From Rhyacichthys aspro (taxonomy: Eukaryota; Chordata; Actinopteri; Gobiiformes; Rhyacichthyidae), in the NCBI GenBank assembly GCA_036850595.1, contig CM072152.1, positions 2,313,640 through 2,377,639 of the forward strand: 64,000 nt of DNA, given 5' to 3'. This document shows positions 33,673 to 46,983 of this stretch, piece by piece. The translations under genes and the position numbers were made by a program. The first letter of the stretch is position 1. Each line of letters begins with the position of its first letter. The notes below the pieces were generated by a model. It worked only from the letters and a program-made list of their open reading frames with translations, had not been told where the DNA came from and made no database searches.

Positions 33673-36392
33673 AGACCTACTTCTTGAATGACGAGAGGCC
33701 ACAAAAGGTTCTTTTCCACCACAAAGTCCTATGACAATTCAGGTACTTTAAATCCATCCCTTAAAAATCACTTGCATTAGATTTATTATCATGGATTATG
33801 TTTCAGTTGCCTGGAGTGTATTTAATATAATGCCTTAGATATGCAACACCAAAGGCCTTGTGTTGGAAGTGGAGCTGTTCTAAACATGCTGCAGAGTTAT
33901 ACTTTGTCGCTGCAGTGCTACAGATAAAGAGCAAGAAATTGAGTGATACACTGTTGTGTTGTTGTGAAGATACACTATCATCTGCTGTAACACATATTCA
34001 GGATTAAATGGACTGTTTGCTGGCAATATTTAGTCCCAGGGTAGTACTTTGTCAGCGTTGCTATTATCTGAATGATAGTGATATTAGTCTGAACCCAGCA
34101 CATGATACTCACCAAATAAAAAGACTAGTCTCATGAGTCCAACTTCAAAATAACCACACTTTCAGTAAAGTAGTACGCTTTGAAATGTGTTGTTTTTTAT
34201 TTATGTTCATCAGCTCTGATGTTGTGGCAAAATTAGTGTCTTATCAAAGAAGTAAGGCTGTATGGGTCATAGAAAGTGTGCACCTGATGGACAAAGAGCA
34301 CTGAGTTGAGCAGGTTAACATTATTGTTACAGGGCTAATATGGCTCATATGCATAGTGTAGCTTGTTTATTTTGCTCTTGCTAATTCAGCTTTTCTTCCT
34401 GTTACATTTGAATTATAAAAGTACATGTATAATTCGTAAAAACATATAACATACATTGATGTAATGACACAAAATTGATTTGCTTTGAAGCCAAATATAC
34501 ACTAATCAAACACTGGCCATACTACGACGAGCTATATTTTGAAATTTGTGCTGTGTTCTGTGCACTTCCTGGTGTCCACTGTACTGGTTTAGAGATATAA
34601 GGTACTAACACATTTAGCGTGGCGAAAGGTGGCTCGCTAATAGTTTATTATAGAGTGTTGGCTATGGGCTACTTGATAAAATACTCATGAATCTACTACT
34701 CCATCTGCTTAAGTCTACCTCGCTCGAACAGACACTGGATTTGGCTTGATCACTCCAAAAATATTTGTCTGATCATCCTCAGCCCTTAAGTGCTTTACCT
34801 AATATGCATGATGTCAATGTCTATAATGGCATTGTGCATTTTACTTTAATGTAGGTTCTACAGACTCGTCTATCCCACTGGCTTGTAGCATGTTGTCATC
34901 CGGCTGATGTTTGCCTAAACCACATTGTTTATGCAGTATTTGTGATTTTTTGTTTCTAATATTGTTTTGTCTGTTGAAAATGTATTGCATTCTGCTTAAC
35001 GTCTTTTGTTCAGAGACAAAACATGGGCAAAGACAAAACATGCTCAAACATTTAAAGTTTTAATTAATTTCACTAACAACCACTTTAATTTAAAGACTTA
35101 TCACATGTCCCTTCTGAAAATGGTAAGCACCCTCTGATGTTCCGATGACATTTTACAGCTCATCTGGTCACATGATAATTACATGTCAGTATGGGACCGC
35201 CTTCTGCTGCACCTGCTTAGATCTGTGTGTCTTTATCTGGGCGCCGTAACGGAGCTGTTCACTGATAACACGCCAACTGCTTATTATTCCGCTCTGTCTG
35301 ATGACAAAGGACGCTGGGGGGAAAAACGAGGGGAGGTTAGTGAAAGAAAGAGAGTTAAAATGTTACTGGCTGAACACGCCTCTCTGCAGACCTCCTGCGT
35401 TCATCTGCATGCAGCCCCACATGCTGCCATCTGTCCCGCAGGCAGAGGGGACGGCTCTGGTGCGGCCCGCTCGGAAAGAGAGCCCTCAGGATCACAGAGC
35501 TTAATTGGACCAATAGACAGAATCTTTCCTCTCGCAGCTCCATGCTCTGAATACCATATGGTGTGGCCTAATGCCAGTGTCCATGTGTTCATGGGTTTGG
35601 AGAATGGGATTCAAAGTGGGACACTGACAGGGACATGGACTGATGCTGCAGGCTGTGTTTGTAGATGAGTGGATCACCCAGGTTTTACATGTCAGCATTT
35701 ACATTTTTTATTCAACAATACTGACAGTACAACAAAGGATTACTGTTCAGTGCTAGTGTCAATAGAAATGTATTTTCCATGTGATGCTGACATTTATATT
35801 TCCATCTGTGGTTAATTTTAGTTTTCTTCACCTCATAACTGCATTTTAATGTTGCAGTGTTTAATGTTGATACATATCTTTCTTAGAAGTTAACAACAAA
35901 CTGGTTATTTAGTGTTATATTATTGAGCTAAAGTAAATATGTGTTTACATAGTTTTTGTGTAAGTTCTGCTTATCAGATTACTTAACATTAATACTGCAT
36001 GTCAAAGACCTCGGGAGCAACATTATTAAAGAAACCTTTCCATCTTCCAGTGGTACTTTATTATTCAAATTCATTAAGAGACATACAAAACATATTGCAT
36101 TCTATGACCACTGATCCTTTTCCCACAATAACACAATAATAACACCATAAACTGTATAATGGAATTACACCTTTATTTTGTTATAGCTCTGTGGTTCTCC
36201 CTGAGGTTTCTCTTTTTCCCCGGCTGGCTTTTTTGAGTTTTTCCTCTGACCCTGACAACTGACAAATCTCTGTACCGTAGGTTAATATAAGGTCCAGTGT
36301 GTGGTTGTGCCCATGAGTTGGTTCGTTTACATTGAGCACAAATCGAGTCTAGAACTAGGCGGGATAAAAAAAGTTTTTTGTTTTTTCCAACT
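33673..36392. other. non-coding stretch with a GC-richer block
   Basis: 33,673-35,100 and 35,670-36,180 show nothing recognisable. The block 35,180-35,670 is GC-richer and holds the longest open frame of the window (161 codons, 35,183-35,668). The frame has no recognisable domain and is matched by open frames on the opposite strand, which suggests base composition rather than coding. Confidence 0.45.
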
Positions 36393-36459
36393 GGGATGAG
36401 TGATTGACAGCATGAGGCTTTCAAAAGAACAATAGGACTGTTTAGGTCTGGGCCTCATT

Positions 36460-36858
36460 AATAAACTGAGTGTGAGATTACTCCCACTCCTCCACCTCGG
36501 CCTGTGCTTCGAGCTGTGTGATAGTTTACATGGCTGGGTGGGGTTGATTCATTTAGACAAATTCCTCCTGTTGAAGCCACGTTTCTGTTAACAACATTAA
36601 ATCTATTTTATGATCACTAATTAAATCATTAACTAACAGTGATTTTGAAGAAATAGACCTGACATTTAATAATCCACATTTGACTTCTTTATTGCATTTC
36701 TCTGCATTTATATTAGATGTGTTATTTATTGATAATGTGTTTGAGTTATAATGACGTCTGTGCACTCGGGGGACAGACACAGTCTCTATGGGTTGTGATA
36801 GTCCCAAAGAAGCGTGTAAGACTGCGACTCTGTCCAGGTCCCCACTTTGGGTTGTCAT
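36460..36858 (-). pseudogene. LINE ORF2 endonuclease N-terminal remnant
   Basis: From ATG at 36,858-36,856 the - strand stays open for 101 codons. GLLNVRSISSKSLLVNDLI and then IDLMLLTETWLQQEE are the first strand and the E-T-W motif of the apurinic-like endonuclease of L2/CR1-type LINEs; the glutamate of LTETW is the metal-binding residue and is present. After EEFV a short deletion shifts the frame, and LNESTPPSHVN then RSTGRGGGVGVI continue in another frame to a stop at 36,460-36,458. The downstream words CSFESLMLSITHP (36,395-36,434) suggest further endonuclease sequence. No reverse transcriptase is present. Confidence 0.82.
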
Positions 36859-36959
36859 CCTAAACTATTTGCCAGATTTAGAGAAAGTAGAGCCACTCCA
36901 TCCAAAGTAGGATGGATGTCATCTCTACGAATGAGACCAGGTTTTCTCCAGAATGCCTT
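36855..36959 (-). pseudogene. LINE ORF1 C-terminal remnant, esterase-like
   Basis: Thirty-four codons on the - strand read ...FWRKPGLIRRDDIHPTLDG and then VALLSLNLANSLG before TGA (36,855-36,857). The DDIHP segment fits the D-x-x-H block of SGNH/GDSL esterase domains, which are known in ORF1 of CR1-type LINEs, and the following LDGVALLSLNLA resembles the C-terminal helix after it. A stop lies just upstream (36,960-36,962), so only this tail is open. The match is by eye. Confidence 0.55.
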
Positions 36960-39900
36960 TCAGTTGTCTCAGCATAGTGTTAAAAAAATAATTCAGAAGA
37001 CTAGCCTCAGTAAAATGTATAACTTAATGTTACTTAATGTATTACTCCAGTTCTTTAACTGTAATATGTCTTGGTGTGAGACAGTTGCTGAATTTGCTGA
37101 GTCAGTCAGTGCTCACCTCCTCTCCTCGGTGTCCTCTGCTCATCAGCGGGGCACTGCGGTATTTTGCATGTGTGTGAAAAAATACATACATAGACACAGC
37201 ACAGCTCCATTCTCTGAGCTGGCAGAGGGAATAGCATAGAAAAGCTTAGTATTGCTGTGGACACTTTTCTTCTTATTTGCTGTAATTTATCAGACAAAGA
37301 AACTGTTTTTGTCCGCCTATGTCCTATTAACACATCAACAAAACTCTGTTCTGTGTAAGCCTTGAACAGGTCAAATTATTCAACAACAAAAACAACCTTT
37401 TAGATTGTGTTCGGTTTGTGACTAAACTGATCAACTGGAAAGAAGTCTGACAAACTTAGCTCAATAAATTGATTCCTGCCATGGCTGTAGGTGGTGACAA
37501 GGAGAGTAGTCTGATGAAAAGGCAAAGTGGGGCTATGAGCTCTGCTGTGGCTTTAAGAAGTCTGGCTTTGTCGAGCCTGTTTCTGTGGCAGTGGGTGATA
37601 CTCAGAACCACGTGGCTCTTACTCGGAGCGGTCCATTAGCAGCAGCACATGAATGCAGAGCAGGAAGTGTCCAGCTAACACTCAGCGGCCACTGGGACGT
37701 CCATCAGCCTTCTGCCCTTTCTCAGTTGTTCCCATTGGAGCACACTGCGGGCACTCACTGTTGTGTTTCCTGAAGAAGAAAATAGCAGCTCTTTTCCTTT
37801 CATTAAATGCAAAGCAATGTGTTTGTTTCCTGTTTTATGATTAATTTACTTGAGACGTGTCATTGAAGTGGCAAAGGTTGACTTGATCTGAGGCTGGCCT
37901 TTTACTCTTTTCTGACAGTGTGTCCAGTGTGTGATTTAAAATGTTGTCTCAGTCCCTAAATGCCTTGGTCCTATCTTCAGTCATTCTTTGGTCTTAGGGT
38001 GAAAGCTTGACTCCACAGACAAGGACATTTGAAGACAGTCTGAATGTCTGTCTGTCTGAGAGTATGAATTGTTGTCTGACAGTGTAAGACTCAATTTTAA
38101 TGGATAGGTCAGTAGAAAGGTTCACAAATTCAGATACAAATTCTTTTGCCAGTTACGGAGCTTCTACCCTCCTGTTTTATCCAACCAGAGGTTAGAACTC
38201 AATAAACCCTTAGACATACTAGTAGCTTTGTTGTGACTTATCTAGTAGTATCCATCTGAATGTATGTACGCTCAGTTAGTTAGAGTATTTGTCAGTGTTT
38301 GATTTAATTGTACATACTTGAGATATAAACGTATGAGCTACTCTGTATTACTTCTTTAGGTGTTCACAAACTGAAATGCTAACTCCAAAAACTGACTCAA
38401 AGTTGGCCAAATAACTTCTTTTAGTTAATAACATAACTCCAGGTTTGGTACACAGTGCAGCTTGTCTGATTCTGGGATTCATCCTAAACTCAGTAGGATC
38501 GTCTTTCCTCTTGCAGAAGTCTGGAGACCTGCTAATAGTGAAGCCTGACACTATCCTGTGTGTATTTCCGCTCTGATCCTCCATGATCCCTGGAGATAAA
38601 TACAGCAAAGAGTAAGTCTAACTCAAGGCGACTATTGAGGAGATGAGTCCTGCTGTGAGCCACCCTGACACCCACCACTTTCCCACTGATTTATGGCCTT
38701 CCTCTGCTCTTCGAAGGGTGAAAGGAAATTGGAAAATCACCTTGGAGCAGGCTGCGGTGTATAAACAGTGGCTCAGAGTGAATGTGAAGTGAGCGTTGTC
38801 CTTCTGACGCAGATAGCCAAGGCTCGTGTTGGTGCCGTTCTCTGTGGATTTATTCCCACCGAGGACAGCTCTCTCTGATGAACTCTGTTACAAGGGCGCA
38901 CAGATGCAGCGGAGCGTGGCCATTAGCATAATATTATGCATATGCAGTTAGACACAAGACTCCACTGTCACTTTCTTTTAGCCCAGTAAAAGCCATGTTT
39001 TTGAAAATAGTCCTAAAATGCTTTGTCCTTGAAAACTTCAAAAATGCATGAAAACAACAACTGAAGATGAAAGCACACTCTGTTTCCCAAAATATGTCTA
39101 TCTTTGGAAATGGTTCTTGAATATACGAGAAAAGTTTGTACAGATATTAAAATGTGAGCTAATCTGAGGCGTGTGGCACACAGGGCACAAAGCAGCTATT
39201 GTGTCCGCACTTACAACAGGATCATGAGGCAAGACTTGCAACTTTTCCAATCCACAGGTTATTCAAGTGTAACTGTGGACAGGATGGGTGGGAATGAAAC
39301 TGAGACAGCCAGTAACACTGTACACAGGTTTGGACTCATACAGTTGAAGGGTGTAGCTTCAGCTGATAATCCTAGCTTTGTTTTGAGTCAAATAGTTCTA
39401 GCAAATCAGTGCAGCCTATTGGATTACAGAATGTTTGCACTAACCGAATGTTTACGAAGTCTGATGAAACTGGAACACAGTCCACTTGAAAAAAACACCT
39501 AACGCTTTTATTTTCTTCATTTGAGTGAGTTCAACTGCTTTCTTCAAGAGCCTAAAATGACTTGAAACTTATCTACAATGAAAGTCTAGTCTTATTATAC
39601 TAATCATAATCAGACATGTCATTTAAACCCAATTCCATGAAATCACATTTGGTCATTAGCCTGTGGGTCTACCCTCATCTACTTTGCAACACATCAGACA
39701 TTCAGTGTGAATTGCCATGGATGGAAACTGGACATGATTGTTTTTGCATATCCAGGCTTTAATGGCACTAATGTCCTTAAAACTTAGAATGCACTTTATG
39801 TACATCCATTTTAATGGCTCTGTATAAACACAAAGTCAGAAAACATTGAGAAATGACACTGAACCATCTTGCATGGCATCCTATTCTCCAACTCTTACAA

Positions 39901-41555
39901 GCTTTTTCCATTACATTATTTCCAGTGGCCACTCTTATGATCAAAGAGATTGAATAGGGTCAACTTTCAATTATTTTAGAGTTACCTTTACATCCTTTGG
40001 GAGCATCTGCACTCATGACAAAAATATTACTAATCAAACTCACAGTTTGTGATTTTAATAATCCTCTTCACTATGACGACCTGTATTCTTCCTTTAAGCC
40101 TGGTTTAATTCCAGCAGTAGATGGTATTATCAGACATTATAAATCATGAGCTGTACAGATACTTCCTTCAGGAGACACGTAATTGATCTCATGTTCCTAA
40201 TGCCTTATTAACTGATTTGACAAGGTTAACTACAGGCAAATATACAATATGTCTTCTTTATGTTCTTTGGTAATAACTGGAAGACACTGCATTGCTTATG
40301 ACTGGCATAAATTACCCATAAGTAATGTGACATGAAGATTGGTGAGCCAGCTGTCATATCAGAGAACACTTGTTTATGTACATTAATATGACTGCTATAA
40401 AATGAAAGAATGACAGAGGAAAAAACACGGCAGACGAGATAAGAACCAACAGGTACGTGTAAACAACATGACAAACAACAGAATGAAATATAAAAGAGGT
40501 GGCAAAAAAAGAATCAGACATTTGTGCTGGAGAACAAAAAGAAAAATACATTATTCTGGAGCTAATGCTGGTGATATCAAAGTGAGAGTCTGCTGCAGAG
40601 GAGGGCATGCGTATTTGTGTTTCTTCAAAGTGAACCGACAGAAATGAGGGTGAGGTTTAACGTGGGTGCTGTGCTGAAGCAAAACATGAGGCGTTTCGGT
40701 GGTCACATGAGTTCTGTTTGACATAAAAGGCTTTATTGACAACAGGGCTTAAATGGAAATGAAGTTTGTCCCGACTGAATAAAAACAGCAGGGTGTTTAA
40801 TGGTATATTTTCACTTAGTATCTCAGAGAGATTTCCTGCATGTCCTTGTCACAGGTTACTCTTATACTAAATGCAAAGTAGAAAGATGATGTAATGTTTT
40901 TTCTTTAAGAATGTGACAGCTGCAAGAAACTACTGTTGCTTTCTTCTTGGATTAGGACATGAATAAGCATCATGCGTCACTGTTTTGTGTTTTTCCTTTG
41001 ATTTTCAACTTGTTTTTATTGTGACTTACTGCAGTGTTCAGCTTTACCTTTTCGTAATGGCACCACACTGATGTCACCAAAACCACAGAGGTCACCACAG
41101 TAGTACAGCACAGTATGATTATTTGGGATGCTTCATACTGCATTTGAAAATGGAAACTGACCCAAGACTATGCCGACACCACTCAACTGGCAATGAGCCT
41201 TAAAGCAGCTCAGCGTAACTTTTAGCCTCAGTAAATAGTCTCATTTTGATGTTTTTTAGAGATGAGATCAGTAGAATCATTCCTGTCTCACTGACATGAT
41301 CCCTAAGCTTGACAGAAAGCTCCCATGGAACTTCCGTGTCTCTGGCATGCAGTTTCATTGCAAGACATTGCGTACATGAGTTTACAGCACTGAAATAGAG
41401 GGAGCAGAAATATCCCAATACACTGGACCCTAGCAGAGTCATATTTATACAAAATATGTTAAACTGACCCTAAAAAAGAGGGATCTGTGTCTTCTACTGG
41501 CTAAAAGTTACACAGGGTTGCTATTAGAATAGGTATACTGTATGTGGAATGTCAG
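36960..41555. other. non-coding stretch with a possible conserved block
   Basis: No exon is supported. 38,640-38,960 is more balanced in composition and ends in ATTAGCATAATATTATGCATATGC, an AT-rich run with POU-like octamer halves; it may be regulatory but this is texture only. 40,000-41,500 holds only short open frames. Confidence 0.4.
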
Positions 41556-41563
41556 GTTTAGAG

Positions 41564-42439
41564 TAGGTATGCACCAATCCAGCCTTTTTTTTAAACCTTT
41601 TTTAGATACAGATACAGATACAGATCCCGATCCAGCTGCTTTGAGTATCTGCAGGTACCAGATACCGATCCGATCCAACTGGTATTTTAATATATGTCAT
41701 ATAAATGAAGACCCTTGTATTTGTCACATGACCCATTATGGAGATGGGGGTTTTCATTACTATTATTATTTTACTGTAATGAGTAGATTTGTCCAAATAA
41801 AAAGTAATTGAAAGACCAGCTGTTTTACCATTGTATAGACATACAATATCAACTGAGTAGAGAGTAATTTATTTTATTTATGATTTATTTTTTATGATTC
41901 ATGTGGTAGCTACTATAATGTTAAGGTCAGCACTGATCAAACCAAAGGGAAGACAAGTTAATAATCCACTTAAAAAATAAATGCGTCTACAGCAGCTTTT
42001 CGTTAAACCTGACTAATTTTAATCATGTTAGTGAGTAAAGACAGCAGTTCAGTTTGCTCTGTGGGGCTCTGTGGCAATGCTCAGAGGGAGGGGCTTTGAA
42101 ACTCCTATAAAAGTGTAAAATACTAACAGTTTTCCTTTAGCATGCTACTACCAAGAAGCTGCAGTCTGAATAAAGGTTTTTAAAAACTGTTGACAAAGCA
42201 GGTGGATATATCACACTCTTATGTCCCCTCTCCTTGATTCAGCTGAACCCTGCTCTGCCTGCTGCTGTCTCTGTCTGAGTGATGATCTTGCCCCAAGACA
42301 TGACTATGTATTTGCCACAGACATAGAGTTACACAAAGTAGATTGGTATGTATATACTCTAATGACGGTATTCGATCCAGCTTCTATTGTATGGATTGGG
42401 ACAAGTTTTTGATCCAAGTATCGGATCGGGGCATCCCTA
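41564..42439. mobile_element. non-autonomous hAT element
   Basis: The left end TAGGTATGCACCAATCC and the reversed right end TAGGGATGCCCCGATCC are 17-bp inverted repeats with three mismatches. Flanks GTTTAGAG (41,556-41,563) and GTTTAGAC (42,440-42,447) agree at 7 of 8. GATACAGATACAGATACAGA and GATACCGATCCGATCC inside the left end, and GATCCAAGTATCGGATCGG inside the right end, are typical of this fish family. There is no transposase. Confidence 0.9.
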
Positions 42440-42447
42440 GTTTAGAC

Positions 42448-45400
42448 TAAATATTTTTGTCAGCAGCACTAATAGAGCTCAGTGTAAACGTCGTCTTTAT
42501 GGCCCTCTAACTTTGGAACAGTAAACACAAAACTGCAAACAATTGTGAAATGGCTGGGAGCAGCAGACTCTTAACCGCACAAACCAGTTTGTTGTTTGCC
42601 ATCATCAGCGTTTACTAAAAGCCAGAAAGTGCTATAATTGTGGTAGGAAGCTGCAGGAAATGATTTTCCCGCTGACAGATTATAGTGTTGAGGATCAGTT
42701 TTAGGGAGTGCAGCCTCTGTCACAGTCTTTCATTACAGGGAAACACGACGGAAGCTTCGCACCAAGACAATTGCACACTTCCTTTTGGGAATGTAGCTGT
42801 AAATTCTGACAATAACACGTGCACAGGCTTTAATTTGAACACATTAGGTGAGAATGTATTGTGTGAGGCAAAGGGAATCAACATGGATGAAAAGTATTGT
42901 TACAGAAAATGTTAATGTGGTGAACAGTCTGTATTTTTAGAGATATAATTTTTTTACTTTAGTCTTAGACTAATACCATTGTTCTTTTTCAGGTACATCT
43001 GTGAAAATATTATGACACTAGATTTGGTGAGTCAAAAAGCCCAATCAGCAGGGAATAGCAAACTGAGATTTATCTCTCGCTGTCTGCCACTACCTTTATG
43101 TCAGTGTAACTGTCTTTCTCTACAGGCCAGAGATAGAAGATTTGAATTGGTCAAATTTTGCACTCTTATCTTCTATACTGACGTCTTTCCTTATAGTCCA
43201 TTGACTTGTGGCTCTGCTGACATCTGAAGCCTTTTTGTTTGTCTTTTTGTTTTTTCACTGCAAATTTTGTGCCATTCCATCAACCTTTGCTCTCTAACCT
43301 CTTGATAAAATGTTAAGTTACACCAGTAAAGATGAACCACTTATGGGTGTGTCTGAGTGTTCATTTAGCCTTGTAATATGCTAACATTTAGTGATTTTGT
43401 GGAAAATCATTTGATTGTGGACAGCAGGTTGCACAAAGTGTGCCTAGTGTAAGCCCCTTTAAAGTGACTTAGCTGCAGCTTAAATGAGACAAAGAGGGAT
43501 ATTTCTGTAAAGTCATTTGAAATCATCTGACACACCAGAAAGTGTCATTGTGTAACATTAGCCCGAGCCTTGTGATCCAGCTGCTCTTTCACAAACCAAC
43601 AGGCTTCATCTTGCCTCATGCACGTCTGCCCCCGAGCTTCTCTGTCGTGCTCCCACACCCTTGTCCTCATTTCATTCTCTAAACTGCTGTTAGCACGCTC
43701 CCAAACTGCTAGTTTCCCGTCAGCTCCAGCGCCCGAGCTCATTTATCCTGCTACGAGCTGAGAACGCAGTAATAATAGTACGACTCAAACTTTGCATTAG
43801 CAGTCCCCGTGGTGCGTGTCGTCTGGCGGCTTCAGGGACAAATCCGTCAGTGTGCGGCATACCCGGTCTCACATGCTCCGGCGCTCCTCAGGCAGTGTAT
43901 GTGAGAGGCCATCTTTCATTAGACTCACTGTGACAGAATGATGTCTGTAGCTGTCATTTATGCTGAGTCGCTGCTGGCTCGCGTTAATTCTGCTCCTACT
44001 GTTTAAGTGTACATGTGGATATTCCTCAGAGAGACTGCACCTTTCATTTAGCTGTGTGCCAGAAACTGTGCTACTTCAGTCTTATCTTTCCTAGTGTGGG
44101 GAAGATAAGTGTTTGTTATTTCTGCAGCTGAAGGGAACACTACCCAACAAACAAAAGTGCAGAAATTAGATCAATGCTCAAAACAAAATAGGCCTCTTTT
44201 ATGTTTTTTGTCTGTGACTACAGCTACAGAATATACTTAGTACACTCACCAGCTGAATCCAGACTGATGCAATTTTATTGTAAGTTCTGCTGTGTTCCAT
44301 GTCAGATTCCTCACTCTGGTGTATTCAGAAAACTCAATTCGATCTTTATCTTCTGATCCGAGGTCAGGTCATTGGGGCAGCAGTCCAAATAGAGACACCT
44401 CTCTTCCCTGACACTTCCTCCAGCTCTTCCAACTATTCTACTTCCTCTCTAATTTAAAAAAAATATTCTTCAAGGGCAAGTCAGTCATCCTCAATTGCAA
44501 TCAGCTGATTTACCATTGTCCATTGTCTTTGTGTATTTGACTGCTGTTATTTTCAGACAATCACAGTGATAGATTTGCAATGTGATATCATATGTTACCT
44601 GACAGTCTCCAAAATGGTCAATACGTCTCTTGGCTTACCACATCAGTAACAGTCCACTGTCTATATGTTACATAATTATGGATAATAAAAAATAGTGATT
44701 CAGACACAGGCTATAAGAATGTTCTGACAGTACACTCAGTTTTCCAGGATGAGATCTAAATGAGCCATGAAACATGTCACTTGAGGCATGTTTCCGCTAA
44801 GCATCAGGCATGAAAACAAGAATATCATCAAAGCTTCAGCGAATGGTTAAAATAAGGATTTATTCACTTCTTTATTCTGATTTATGCAATGTAGGCAGAG
44901 ATTTATTTTTTTTTATTTCACAAAGTGGGAGCAAATGGGACATGACTTTTTTCTAAAATCAGAAATAGCATGGGTTTTTTTTTTGGTTTTTTTTTTTAAA
45001 AGGCCAACATTCTTCTTGGAATATAACTATTAATTAAAAGAAGATAAGCTTCATTGCTGTTTTGTGTTTTTTACTTTTTATTCATTCTATTTCTTTGGGC
45101 TTGAGTAAGGATTCCACCAAAATGAATTTGGTGCTATTGTGGATTCTAGACTTCATAATTTCCCCAAATTTCTTTGTCGTGCAAACAACAGATCGACCAC
45201 TACATGAATAGCCTGAATACCTGACTCATATTTGACAGAAAAGAAAAAAAACTAAACATAAAAGTCTTTGAGTGTGACCTTTGTTGGGCAGTATCACTGG
45301 AATGTGCTTTAGCCTCAGTCTTTCTTCTCAATCCTCATCTGTCAGTATCTGTTTGCTAAAAGAGAATAGACAAAGTGTTAAGACTTCATAGTTCTCTGCG

Positions 45401-46980
45401 GAAACAAACTAGAAGCACATGGTACACAGTAAAAACATGGCTGAACGGGCGGCTCATGTTGAGTGGAGCTGTCAGTGTGGGTGACAGGCTGGGGGCTCGT
45501 GGCAGCTCTGGGTGAATGAGAGCCTGTCCTTGAGCCGGAGGTCCTTATCATGACTGACTGGATAAACTCTCTGTGGCGTGTTGCAGGATGAGTGGAGGCG
45601 TCACAGGCCAGATGTGATCAGTGGTGCTTTCCAAGAACAGGAGCATCAGGTGTTGACAACATAATAAGAGATGTGAGATAACTACACTTCTACAGAGGAG
45701 TATGGACCTTTAAAGTATAACACCATTCACCAATCGAACTATCTCCTCCTGGTGTATATCTCATTAACATTTAAATCTAATTGCATGCTTTGAACATGTA
45801 CAATTCTTAGCTAACGCAGTGTTTATATGCACAATCAGTGTTAGTGACAGCTCAACTAAAAAAAACAATAACATGGCTGCTTTTAGTGGGAAACAGTAGA
45901 TTCTATCTGTTTAAATTAAAAGTGGTTGGACTCAATGTTCCTCAAAACAGACCAAACAGACAACACTGCAAAATGTTGCACAAATATGTTAACAAATGAA
46001 TGAGTGACACCAGACCTTTTAGCAGAATGGGATTTGAGAGGACTCTTTCGCAGTTAGTGTCCATCTGTAGAGTGGGCAACACCTGTTACTTATGCTAAAT
46101 GACTCCTGCAACAAGAGCAGAGTTAAACTGGCCTTTCCTCAGAAAACAGGCATGAAAATACAATGAAATAATACTGTTCACTGTAACTACCCTGACAGTT
46201 TTATTTGTCAATAAATGTACAAAAAATAATATCATGTTACTTGGGAAATTAACCATATCCATTTTTATATGGTCAGTGAAAGCATAAAAGTGAAAAATAT
46301 ATATATGTGGTTGATGTTATCAACAGAATAAAGCCTCAGACAGGCTTCATCGACATTCATTTATTTGTTATGTATGCTGTCCTCCATCTATAAAAATATA
46401 TCACAATCATTTCCTGTACACTCAGACCTGCTGGTGCAGAAAAGCCACTTTTGTGTGTCTCTGAAAGGTGCACTGGTTGAGTTCAGTACGATCTCTTGAG
46501 AACCTCTTCAGAGATGAATAGCTGTAGCTGCAGATCTCTGTATTCCCTTTATCCACCTTGTAGCACTAGTTTCAAAAGATGCAAATGTTTTAGAGGCTAT
46601 ATACGGTTTGTTGCAGGGGCTCTGTACAATCACTGCCGTTTGCTATTAGTGTATGGTAAATGGAGAAATGTGATTAAGAGCACAGAGAGCAGGCTGCCTG
46701 TACAATAGGATTAGACTTGTGTATCAAATAGTGATGAGTGGCAGAGTGCAGGCACTGAACAGGAGCAGGTTACTCTGTGTTTCCAGTGCTGAGTAGTGTA
46801 GACTGTACATTATTTATAACGCTCCTCACGTCATGTGACTCTGTGTGTTCTATTGGCCCTAATAACAAGAAAAGGCAAGTAAGGGTGCACTCGCACTAGC
46901 GCCGTTTAAAGCTCTCTGTGCCTTGTGATTTCAGACAAACTGTGTGCAGGGGCCAGTTTGAGAGACGCTCTAAACCTCTG
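42448..46980. other. non-coding stretch with GC-richer blocks
   Basis: No exon, RNA gene or transposon is supported. Blocks at 43,550-44,010 and 45,430-45,620 are GC-richer with little repeat character and might be conserved non-coding DNA or an undetected 5' exon. Poly-T/A runs lie near 44,970-45,000. Confidence 0.4.
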
Positions 46981-46983
46981 GTA

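Larger units (their letters stand above)
36393..36959 (-). mobile_element. non-LTR retrotransposon (LINE, L2/CR1-type) fragment
   Basis: The - strand carries the end of ORF1, an ATGA stop/start overlap, and the endonuclease start of ORF2, then frameshifts. Neither the poly-repeat tail nor the reverse transcriptase is present, so it is an internal or truncated fragment. Clade L2/CR1 is inferred from ORF order, the esterase-like ORF1 end and the endonuclease words; it cannot be fixed without a search. Confidence 0.75.

Noticed and set aside
36173..36424. 83-codon frame on the - strand as a LINE ORF2 continuation
   Set aside because: Its reading frame is not the one that gives endonuclease-like words (CSFESLMLSITHP is in another frame); sequence beyond 36,393 could not be assigned to the LINE with confidence.
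36847..37239. 130-codon frame on the + strand
   Set aside because: Its start is antisense to the LINE ORF1 tail and the remainder shows no domain.
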